Assembly: GCA_003116995.1 (NCBI GenBank)
Contig: BDSL01000019.1
Coordinates: forward strand, 992,001 to 1,056,000
From: Yamagishiella unicocca
Taxonomy: Eukaryota > Chlorophyta > Chlorophyceae > Chlamydomonadales > Volvocaceae
Direction of reading: 5' to 3'
Length of the DNA: 64,000 nt
How positions within the stretch are numbered: position 1 is the stretch's first letter; the number at the start of each line of letters is the position of its first letter. The notes below the pieces were generated by a model. It did not search any database and was not told where the DNA came from. It saw nothing but the letters and a program-made list of their open reading frames with translations. Positions 36,877 to 46,689 of the stretch are shown here, in pieces. A program made the translations under genes and the position numbers.

Positions 36877-37073
36877 CCAATAAAAAAAATAACTGTCGCC
36901 CCAAACGGGTGGAGGGCGATCTCCTCAAATATCGTCACCACACCAAACGTAACGACGCTGGCGCCGTTGCGGCGCCTGTTCCACAAATCCCCGTCTCACC
37001 GCCCCAACGAATAAAAAGTATATACTAGTACGCGCGCAAACGCAGATTCGCTGGTCCGACTCATCGACCGGCT

Positions 37074-37905
37074 TTAAAAACCAACGGGAGCCGCGCCTTG
37101 CAGCCACGACTCCTCGCTGTCGGTCTCGGAGCAGCAGCCCCCGTGGAAGAGGCAAGACAGCTCGGGGGAGGGGCACATCGGCCGTCGTACCAGCATGCCG
37201 TACAACAGCTCGCTGGTGTGCCGAGTTCGGACGCAGGCCGAGGAGAAGATGTCCACGGCACTGATGTTGTTCTGCTGCAGCGCGTGCGAAATGCGCATGG
37301 CCGTCCCAGCAATGGACTCCGCGCCCTGGCGGGTCAGCTTCCCATCGGCGACTGCCTGCCGTGGGTGGCATGAGCGCAGCAGCGGTCCCGCGTGCGGCGG
37401 CAGCAGGTTAAGCACAACACGCACTGTGGTGGCGACGGGGGGGTGTAGCAAAGTCCGTCGCGCAGCAGTGGGGCCCACACGGCGCCCTACCCGACGATAC
37501 GGGTTTCCTCTCCAGGCCGGTAGCGGCAGGACGTGTGTGGACAGCTGCTGGCATGCGTGCTGTGCCGGATCTGGAGATTGCTCCGGGGCCGTCAGGCAAG
37601 TGAATTCCCCTGCCGGGTACAAGAATATCGTAGTAAAGCAACGTACCTCTGACGAGTATTCGTAACCCCCTTCCACCGCCCCGATTGGTTCCCACCGCCC
37701 GGAGTGCATTCCTCCCCCCCCGGTGGCTTCCGCCGTCTGCTGCGAATCCCCCAATGTGCGTGTCAGCTGCTGCGCCAAACCCTTGTGCATAGGCCCGGCA
37801 CGGACCGCCTACCTTGTTGACGTTGCTCACTGCAATGCCGTGCCGTACAAGCAGCAGCAAGCAAGACCGCGGGGGCGAGTAGTCGAACCGGGTGCCGCGG
37901 GCGAA
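37074..37905 (-). CDS. Histidine phosphatase (PGM-like) N-terminal half
   Basis: Carries the first half of a phosphoglycerate-mutase-like phosphatase fold. Exons 37905-37813, 37739-37647 and 37355-37074 (stop TAA) join in phase. The first exon has LLLVRHGIAVSN, the RHG motif whose His is phosphorylated in this family. The third has DGKLTRQGAESIAG and VDIFSSACVRTRHTSELLYG, the D-x-x-LT-x-x-G and S-S-x-x-x-R-T blocks. The frame ends after a Cys-rich stretch, before the second catalytic His motif (SHSG) expected C-terminally. That motif is instead found upstream on the same strand at 38758-38915. The exon starts in phase 0 after a CAG acceptor, so earlier exons are expected. The middle exon is the least certain. 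Substrate unknown. Confidence 0.6.
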
Positions 37906-38266
37906 CTGCGCAGGCGGAGTGCGTTGCGCGACACGTCACGTCGCGGAGCGGGCGCAGAAGCGAGGGAGGGAGGGCACGGAAGCGTGACATGTAAGCGTTT
38001 CGCGTTACTCTATTTTATGTGTGCGCTCCGCTGATGTACCTGTGGGTTGCTGCGCCGGCGGGACAAGGGCTAGGGACGAATCGCATTCCCGAGCGCGCTA
38101 GCCGCCATCCGATAGCGGTGGGGCGCGGTGAAAAGCCGCCGTAAAGGGCGTGGCCCGCCGGCGGCGTCAAAACCCTAACAGAGTGATACGCACGGATAGC
38201 CCGCTGAAACCCCAGCTAGGAGTGCATAGGTTACTGCGCTGCATTTGGCCGCAACTGAGGCCGAAG

Positions 38267-38915
38267 TCATGTTACGTCACGTCGCGCCATCAGTCCCCTC
38301 CTCAGCCATACCTGCTCAAACTGGGGCACGGTGAAGTACTCGTGCAACTCGCCATCCTTGCACTCCGGCAAAATGCCCTCGTGGTGCAGCTCTAGTCTCC
38401 CTGTATCGTCGATGGCGATGACTGAAGCGTTTCTGGGCTTGAGTACGTCTACCTCCTCCTTGCCAGTGTGGCTGCAACGCAGAAGGGCGCACGGGGAGGG
38501 GGGAAGAAACCCGGGCGCTCGATACTTCTTGTCAGCTGTGATCGCGCGGGCCCTCGCTGCCGTGTTTCGCCGGAGCTGACGGGCAAACGTCAACCCCGCC
38601 AGCTTCCTATCATCCTAGTTCCTGAAAACATGGAACTAAGGAATGGCACCGTATAATCAAGCCCGCTGATCGGGATTTGGCAGGGGCGCGGGACATACCG
38701 AAAGATGGCCTTAGATGGCGGTACATGGACAGCATCCAACCGTGCGCTTGCGCTTACCTGAACAGCATGTTCGCTATCGTGCCGCTGTGGCTGACCACCA
38801 CCACGGCTCTGCGTTTGGGTGCCTCCGTTGATTGAAACAAGCCGTCGAAGAGCTCTTTAAAATTCCTTTTGAGGAACCGGTTTTTCGTCCGCAGCTCTGG
38901 CAAGACGAAGGGAGC
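38267..38915 (-). CDS. Histidine phosphatase (PGM-like) C-terminal half
   Basis: Exons 38915-38758 and 38471-38267 join in phase (AG/C). The first encodes RRAVVVVSHSGTIANMLF, the second catalytic-His block of the PGM-like superfamily. The second continues NASVIAIDDTGRLELHHEG, the usual C-terminal strand, and can end at a TGA at 38267. Alternatively it splices out at CAG/GTATGG (exon end 38312, phase 0) into the RHG exon at 37905, also phase 0. No RHG motif was found upstream (38916-41000) on the minus strand. So this is either a truncated paralogue, one half of a permuted gene, or half of a gene broken by rearrangement or assembly error. Confidence 0.6.
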
Positions 38916-41149
38916 CTGGATATCGAACATTCGCAATGCTAGCTTGCTTGGTTCTGCTGGTGGGTCACAGGTCACAGAACTGCGCCTTCCTCTGAGTACC
39001 GGTCCGCGCGCCAACGTGAACTGTGAAGTTAGCAGACCCTTACTTCCGAACCTTACAGAGGGCAAAAGCAATCCAATACTAACACATAATGACTAGTACG
39101 CACGTCTCGTAACTACTGCGTTTCTCTGCTTTTCTCTACGCGATACCTTGCGTATCCGTCATTGACAGTTCTAACCAAGCCAAGACACCACAGTATGCGT
39201 GTTGCAAACAGTATGTAGTATATAGCGGGGCACCGGACAATCCATATGTGCGTACGGTATGTGATTGGCAGCGGCAGCATGAGGAACAGCGAAAGCAAAT
39301 GGCAAAGCTACTTTTCATTAAATAAGAGGATGAAAGGGGCCGTCGGGGGCGATAAGTTGGGCGGGTCGGCAGACAGGAAAGGGGCCGTTGGGGGTTGGTG
39401 ACGGCTCGGACTACTCGCGACCGACCAAACTTGGTGAGGCTATTCTCTCACTGACGATAATGATAAGAAGTTACAATGCCGCAGACCCGGGCGAGCCCAG
39501 GACAAGGGGGGTGCGCGAGGGGGCCATGTCGAGACCTTATCGTTCGAGACGCCAGCGCTAGCAGCCAGCAGACGCTCCAAAAGGCACGGTAAACCACAAA
39601 CGCGATGCTGTTTAGGTAACGCAATCTCCTGGAGCAAAACTGCCCGTTAATGCACAACATGGGCAGGAGAGGGAGCGGTCATCGTAATGTGGAAAGGGAG
39701 GAGGCTACTGCTTGGGATTGGGGTATCGTCCCAATGCGATTGTTCCTTACACCTGGCAGGCTGCGCAAAAAGCACGGCGAAAGCCAGGGACGCCCACCAA
39801 GGTATTTGGGCACGGGGGGAGGCGGGTAGCGTGCCATGTGCGTGGTTCCGGAGGGGGGCCCATCCACGGGGCCCACGGGCGCACACGGCCATACACATCG
39901 CTACTGAGGCCAGGTCGTTCCGATGGCTTTGGTTCCGACTAAAAATCAAAACTTGGATCCCACCAGTCGTACTGGAACGCGACAACCGTTGCTTGGCCCG
40001 TACCTGCCGTGAGTTCCGAGGAACTGGTGTCGCGATGCGACACAATGTCTACAGCAGTCCGACTCGTTGTGCAGGCTCTTTCTTCGACGCACTTCGGAGC
40101 CCCCCCCCTTCACCAACCGGCTGGCTGGGCAGCCCACAAGGCCAAGACGGCACATGCCCTTACGGCTGGCGGCGGATGACTGCCGAAATCACACACCTGG
40201 CTGCTGCTCCTTACAACCAACCAACGCATCCTTTCCGGTGAGTGGACGGAACGACGCTGCGGCGGAAGCCATCTCAAGGCAAGACGGGGTGACCCTTAAC
40301 GGCAAGCCAACGCATGACAGGGTGTGAGGTAAGGTACATAATGCGTTGCGCAGCAGCACGGCAGACAGCATAAACCCCGACTCAGCAACTAAATATATAC
40401 CGGTACATTCGACATGGCCATCGAGGCCCCAGCAGCGGGGCGATGTCGCAGCCTGCTGGGCCCCTGCACGCATAAACACCAGACTAAGCGCGTGCGCGCG
40501 TAATCCACCCACGCACGCCGGTGGAAATATGGCGCGGCATAACAAATAAGATAGAGGCACCAGCCTGTGGCGGCCTGGATAAGGTGCTTCCCCTCCAACT
40601 ACACCAAGCTTGCCCGCATGCAGGAGACTGGCCCGCGAAAACACAGACACAGCAGCGGCGGCATCTGTCTACGCGCGATCCAGATCAGCTCAATTTCTGG
40701 TCCACAGGAAACACAACGGCGTCCACCCCACAGGGCGCCCTCCCACACCGCCGGGGAGCTCACTGCCCAGGCGGTGCTGCTGGCGGTACGAAGCGGCTCC
40801 TCGTATCGTAATATACATATCCACGTCATCATGACACACATATGCCGTGCATGCCATCTAGTACGGAAGCAGTGCCTGCCCGCTTGTTGCCTCGCTTGCT
40901 TTCCCGCACTGCGCCGCCAAAATTCCCCCGTGTTAAGCATGGGTGCACATGGTAAGAATCACAGCGCATGTAAGAAGCCAAATGCCCGCCGCACGAGCCC
41001 CACCAGTCCATCTCGAACCCCCCTCCTAGTCGCCCCCATCCCCTCCTCTCCTGCTACTACTGCCCAACCTACTGGTATTCCCATCGGCAACGCACGGAGT
41101 TGGTACCTGCTACACCGTTCAGTACGCCAGTGCATGTCCCACGCCGGCT
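38916..41149. other. Gene-poor region with repeat remnants
   Basis: No supported coding exon. A dispersed repeat copy lies at 39485-39587. Any 5' exons of the phosphatase-like piece would have to be here, but none shows family motifs. Confidence 0.5.
39485..39587. mobile_element. Dispersed repeat, copy 2 (pair with 13021-13107)
   Basis: Shares the 34-bp block ending AGACGCTCCAAAAGGCAC and the more diverged preceding 50 bp with the copy at 13 kb. Same orientation. Confidence 0.65.
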
Positions 41150-41450
41150 TGCTTGGCTTTCATACCCTCTCTGATCCCACATTGCTCCGCTCTGAATTTC
41201 CTCTCCAGTCAAACCCTGTAACTTCCCTCGCTTCTCTTTCGCTTCTGGAAGGGTCTGCACATGCCATCGCTGGACGAGCTGTGTCAGATGCACCTGTCCT
41301 TACACCACACCACGCCACACCACACCATGCAGCTGTTCCTGCTCTCTCCACACACACACGCAACATCCCGCCGCCTCACCTCGCCCCTCAGTCCTGCAAA
41401 ACAACAGATCGCGCCTGCCTCACCGCCGCCCCTTACTGCCCGCCTGCCTC
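41150..41450. repeat. About 300-bp segment duplicated at 55008-55297
   Basis: Long near-identical stretches (for example AACTTCCCTCGCTTCTCTTT and CAAAACAACAGATCGCGCCT) are collinear with 55008-55297. It lies directly beyond the stop codon of the transporter gene and holds its likely poly(A) signal, so its 3' UTR is repeat-derived. Confidence 0.9.
41300..41304 (-). terminator. Candidate TGTAA polyadenylation signal of transporter gene
   Basis: Minus-strand TGTAA about 160 bp past the stop at 41463. Confidence 0.5.
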
Positions 41451-41462
41451 ACCGGCTGTCCC

Positions 41463-44400
41463 TCACTGCCCGCCTGCCTCACCACCGCCCCGGAACTGCT
41501 CCTTGACCACGAACAGGAAGAGCGTCAACCAGAGCGGGATGGCTACGATGCCGGCGATGTAGCCCCAGAACAGAATGGTGGACACCTCCTCCGCCCGGTT
41601 GCTGTGCACCGATGCCATGGTGTGGACCATGATGGCGGTTGGGGCCGTGTTCTGGATGAGGAGGACCAGCTGCGCCGCCGGGGACAGCCGGACAACGATC
41701 AGGGCGACGAGGGGCGGCAGCAGCAGGAGGCGGCGAAGAAGAGGGGACGGGGCGGGCGAGGCAATTGGTCTCACGGACTGTGCAGGGTTCAATCGTGCAC
41801 TCTGCGAGGACAGCTTCCGGATTACCGAAGCAATTCATGGAAACAAACACGGGGCACTTCGGCTGCGCCGCCGTACAGATCTCGCCGGTGCTCACCAGGT
41901 AAATCGGATCCGGCGCCTCGAACATGTGTGCGCCGTACGCGCCCATCACGAGCCCCATGCCCAGCAGGGGCAGCAGCGCCAGGCGGGTGGCGTTGACGAG
42001 GGTGATCAGGCGCAGCGGCACTGGTGCGGCACCGGGGCCTGCGTCAGGAGGCGGCGGTGGAGCCGGCGCGGGCAATCAAGTTGCCCGTGTTCGGGGTCGC
42101 CATCAGCATCGCCAACTCTGCATGAAACACACGGTGCCTGGCGTTACCCGTACCGCTCCCCGTACCACTCCCCGTAACGCTCCCCATAGCGCTCCCCATA
42201 CCGCTCCCCGTAACGAACGCTCCCCGTACCGCTCCCCGTACCGCTCCCCGCACCGCTCCCCGTACCGCTCCCCGTACCGCTCCCCATACCGCTCCCCGTA
42301 CCGCTCCCCGTAACGCTCCCCGTAACGCTCCCCGTAACGCTCCCCGTAACGCTCCCCATACCGCTCCCCGTAACGCTCCCCGTACCGCTCCCCGTAACGC
42401 TCCTTACCGTTCGCGAGCGTCGCCCCCAGGATGAGGAGGATGGAGGGCACCGTGCAGTCCCCCAGCATGGAGAGGCAGCCCGTCACCAGCGCCAGCGGGG
42501 CGCCCGGGCCGCCGAAGAAGGCCTGCTGCAGGGGCCTCACGCAGCCCACAGGCACCGACAGCAGGATCGCCAGCAGCGGCGGCGAGGTGGCCTCGCGCCC
42601 CACCTGGCGGCCCAGCGCGCGGTAGTCAATGCGGGAGTGCCACTCCAGCAGGAGGCGGCGGCCGGAGCCGGAGCGGGTGAGGCGGGCGAGGGTGCGCTTG
42701 CCGGAGGCGGACCTGGGGCGGAGGGTGAGAGGAGGAAGAGGAAGAGGAGAAGGGGGGTTAGGAAGAGGGTGAGGGGGAGGAGGGAGGGGGAGGAGGAGGA
42801 GGAGGCGGTGATGAGGGCTCTGACGGGGGCGAGAATACTGCAACTCCAGCAACTGGGCATTATCGTCTGACCTTGACGACTCCAACGGATGCTGGACAAT
42901 TGGCATGGAAGGGCTGGACGCAGTCGCTGCGAAACCAAGCAGCGTATGTGTACGATGGCGCCCTCTCCGGCACGCCCGTGGGCTGATGGTGGGCAGCCAA
43001 GATACCCCGTCCCTCCCTTGAGCCGCCCGGCCCCTGCACGATTGCTCTTGTGGTGGCCTTGGGCGGGGAGCGGTGCGCGGCCGCGGCCCCAAACCCAACA
43101 TGTCTCCCAGCCCCCAGCCCCCAGCCCCCAGCTCCAACCCACCGGAGCAGGTCCGCTGAGCTGCCCGACCGCCCGGGCATCAGGCGCGCCCCCGCCAGCT
43201 GCGGCAGCTCCACCACCGAGTGCCCCTTCTCCACCGCCACCTCCCTCTCCGCCGCCGGCCCCGGCCCCGCCAGCTGCGCCAGCAGCGGGTCCCCGTCCTG
43301 CCCCAGGCAGTCCATCGCGCAGCCGTAGGTCCGATCACGGCCCTCGAACGCGCCCAAGCTCGACCTCCGCGGCAGCACCTGCTGCGGCGGCTGCGGCTGC
43401 TGCGCCAAGGGGGCCTTGCCGTGCGGCTGCGGGTCTTCGTCCTGCTCCCATGCCTCGACGCCGCTGGTCCAGCGATTGCGCCGCTCCAGTGCCGCCGCCG
43501 CCACCACTCCTGCGGAGGCGCTGTCTGCACCCGCCGCCGCCGCGCCGCCGTCCACTGACCTCCGTCCTCTTCGCAGCAGCAGCAGCGGGACCTCGTCCTG
43601 AGGCTCGCCGCCGCACCCCTGCGGGCGGCCGCTGGACGACAACCTGTGCCAGCCGGAGCTCCTCCTTGCTGACGTCAGCACCGCAGCCGCCGCGCCGCCG
43701 ATGCTCCTGTGCCTCGATTGCCCCCACTCGTCCGCCAGGAGCGGCTGCTTCTGATGCTCGTGTTGCGTCTGACCCTCCGGCCCCAGCTTGGTCTCGGAGC
43801 GGGCTCCTGCGCCGTCTCCGTCGCCGTCGGCGGCCTCTGCCGCGTCCGCCTCTGCCGCGTCCGCCGCCGCCACCACCGCTGCTATCGCGGCCGTTCTCGG
43901 TGTCTGCAGCTCCCCATCCTCGCGTACCAGGTCTCCCGGCTCCGGCAGCAGGGCGATGTTGGGTTTCCGCAGCATGCTGAAGCCTGGGGGCAGCAGCCGC
44001 GGGGGGCGGGAGGCGGGGCGCGCGCGATGTGCCAGAAACGGGTCCCACGAGTGAGGCTCGACGATCGCCTTCGCTTCTACGAGGCGCAACACGTGGTGCG
44101 AACCTTCCTGACAGCTATGGCTTGGGCGGCGTAACTAATTACCGGGCCCGGGCGAGCTGGCACCGCCTCCCCCCTCCTCGCGCCCGCAGCCGCCCACCTA
44201 TGGTTGCGTGCACGATGACGGGCACCAGCAGCCCCACCACCACGTAGCTGACCGCCAGGTCCTCAGCCCTCTCGGGGGGGATGCCGTGCAGTACGGCAGC
44301 TGACGAGGTGGCCAGGGTGGAGACGATCACCAGCGGCAGGTTACCCAGGTTACCTGGCGGGAGAGGCGACGGGGGAGCAGGCGCAGCGCGCGGGGGACGG

Positions 44401-46082
44401 GATGGGCGGGATGGGCGGCATGAGGTGTACGGCATGAGTCACACAGAGGCAACGACGGCGGTGCGGTAAGCCCCCAGGTGCCTCACCGCCTCCCAGCCCC
44501 CCGACCCCCAGGAGCCTCCCAGCCTCGCAGCCCTGCTTCCATGAACCCTCCTCGCCCAGTCCTGAGGCCATCCCGCCCCGCCCAACTCCGCCCAACTCCC
44601 TACAGCCCAGGCGGTCCCCTCCTGTGGGACCCTCCACCGCGCAGCCCGCCACCGCACCGCCCCCCTGCGACCCAGCCGCCTTCCACAAACTGCCCGGCAC
44701 TCCGGCGCCTTCCTTACAACCTCCCTACCCCCTTCCCGGCCTCCGGTATCCCTAAGCGCTATCCCCTCCCGCCCCCATCCCCATCCCCAGGTTTTTTCTG
44801 GCATCCACGGGTCTTCCTCGAAGCCCCCCTTCCCAGCCCCAGCCCCATAACCCCCCCCGCCTTCCCCACCTGCCACCCAGCCCACCTAGCGCTATGGACA
44901 CTATCGTGTGTGGGCGCAGGTAGTGAACGGGCCGCACCAGCCGTACCCCCAAGTACCCTAGGCCAAGGCCAACGGCAGTGCTGGGATGAAGGCGAGCAGG
45001 CGCAGATGATGAAGGCGAGCAGGCGCAGATGATGAAGGCGAGCAGGCGCAGATGATGAAGGCGAGCAGGCGCAGATGATGAAGGCGAGCAGGCGCAGATG
45101 ATGAAGGCGAGCAGGCGCAGATGATGAAGGCGAGCAGGCGCAGATGGTGAAGGCGAGCAGGCGCAGATGATGAAGGCGAGCAGGCGCAGATGATGAAGGC
45201 GAGCAGGCGCAGATGATGAAGGCGAGCAGGTGCAGATGATGAAGGCGAGCAGGCGCAGACGATGAAGGCGAGCAGGTGCAGCGGTGTTGCGGGTTTGGGG
45301 GGGTTCACAAAATAAGCGGTTACTGGGGTTTGGGGGGAAGGTGGTCGCGGGTTGCGATACAGCTGAAGCACGTAAACCTCCCCGTGCTCCAGGACACGAA
45401 GTGGTCACGCTGGAAAAGCTGGATCCGGGATTTTGAGCTCCGTTAATACTTTCAAGGGTGGGATGCCCACGCCGCCCACTCGTCCACCCCGCGCATGTGC
45501 CCGCTATCGACCCGGCCTGCCAACCCAGAAACCAGCGCAAACACGTCAACCCCATCCCCCCCCTACCCCCTACCCCCTACCCCCCCTACCCCCTACCCCC
45601 CCTACCCCCTACCCCCCCTACCCCCTACCTCCTGTTTTGCCGTACGGGTTCCCTGGTGGCCAGCCCCAACCCGGTCCTGCCTGCCGCACCGAGCCCATCC
45701 ACCCTCACCTCCTCACCTGATCGCGGTGTTCATAACCAGAGGCCACCAATGGACCAGCCGGTCGGGGGTCAGCGTGCTTGCTAGCTTGACTGCTCAGCGG
45801 GCAAATGAAAGGGGGGCGTGAGGGAGGCAACGCAGGGTGGCGGAGGGGCGCATGCCGGCACGGCGGTGTGGCGGGCGAGGACCGGGTGCCGCGGATGAAG
45901 GCGGCAGTGGCGGCGGTGAAGGGTGGCAGGACAGGCGCGATTGGGAGGAGGGTAAAACACGTGTTGTGCAGGAGGAGCGAGTGACCTGGAGCGCAGCGGA
46001 GCGTACCGAATATGAGTGATGGGTTGAAGACCAGGAAGGACAGCGCGCCCAGCACGCGGCGGCCCTCGGGCGTCAGCAGACC
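41463..46082 (-). CDS. Auxin efflux carrier / PIN-LIKES-type transporter (5' end missing)
   Basis: Membrane transporter of the AEC superfamily, related to plant PILS proteins that move auxin-like solutes across the ER membrane; the algal substrate is unknown. Exons 46082-46007, 45789-45717, 44980-44886, 44353-44198, 44076-43143, 42712-42408, 42038-41896, 41669-41463 (stop TGA) are phase-consistent: 662 residues. Markers in order: [18 protein letters not shown] (helix break with Asn-Pro), [43 protein letters not shown], a hydrophilic Ala/Gly/Ser/Arg-rich loop of about 310 residues, then [31 protein letters not shown] helices and [15 protein letters not shown] with a final membrane helix. The long loop is in the canonical position between the two five-helix halves. 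The acceptor at 44076 was chosen by phase and is the weakest join. The N-terminal first exon above 46082 was not found. Confidence 0.82.
42130..42405. repeat. 12-bp minisatellite CGCTCCCCGTAC, about 22 copies
   Basis: Tandem 12-bp units with TAC/TAA/ATA variants, filling the intron between exons 41896-42038 and 42408-42712. It begins three bases past the donor. Because 12 is a multiple of 3, long shadow frames run through it. Confidence 0.95.
44791..44822 (+). repeat. Family-A intron repeat fragment in transporter intron
   Basis: GTTTTTTCTGGCATCCACGG followed by GTCTTCCTCGAAG, matching the right-hand part of the repeat at 6011-6074 and 24515-24579. Confidence 0.8.
44985..45278. repeat. 21-bp minisatellite, 14 copies
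   Basis: Units of GATGAAGGCGAGCAGGCGCAG with rare single-base variants, immediately next to the acceptor of exon 44886-44980, inside a transporter intron. Confidence 0.97.
45545..45632. repeat. CCCCCTA low-complexity array
   Basis: About twelve CCCCCTAC-like units in the same intron as the 21-bp array. Confidence 0.9.
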
Positions 46083-46689
46083 CTGAGGGCGCAGGAAGGA
46101 GAAGATGCGCGCGTGTCGGAAAGGGGGGAAGGTAGGTGCGAAGAGTAAATGACGGGCTCTTCATCTTGGCAGGCTCGTGGTGGTTCGTGTCTGGCGTTGC
46201 GCACAGGCAACGGCGGCGGCCTGGATGACACGGGGGCTTCACACAGCAGCGCACGATGACATGCAGGCTGGATGCAGGCTGGATGCAGCCACCCACGTCG
46301 TTAGGGGTGGTTAGCGCACAGCAGCAGTGGGAAGACGCCCCCCCCCCCGTGAAAACGGTAGCCCAGCCCCGACGTCGCGCGGCTCCTTGCCGCACATGGC
46401 CTCCTTTTGCGACAAAGTTGTTAACGCCATGGAAGGTCGGCATGCTAGCACATCCTCATGGCACATGCGTTTAAATTGTGTTCCGTGGGAGTGCCACGCC
46501 AGCACCAATCTTCCCCATTTCGTCTTTCAGAACACGCTGCTATTCTTTCAGGCAGGCAGCCTCATCACGCACCTTTCGAGCGCAGAAGGCTCCTATGCCG
46601 CATATTAGCAATATTTTCACGACAGGAATGCTGGACGCCACGAAAAGCTGGAGAATAAGCGGTTCGCCCATCTTTTGTGAATTGATTTC
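46083..46689. other. Upstream of transporter gene; start exon not located
   Basis: Should contain the first exon and promoter of the transporter on the minus strand, but I see no convincing N-terminal membrane helix with a start codon. Confidence 0.4.

Larger units (their letters stand above)
35123..37073. other. RPB1 3' UTR and gene-poor region
   Basis: The first few hundred bases past the TGA are the likely RPB1 3' UTR. Beyond about 35,700 I find no exon or recognisable protein on either strand. There is a 36-bp direct duplication at 36805-36876 (ACAATCCTACCACATTAGCG...). Confidence 0.55.

Noticed and set aside
42103..42405. Long frames with ERYG repeats
   Set aside because: Produced by the 12-bp intron minisatellite; the transporter exons flanking it join across it in phase.
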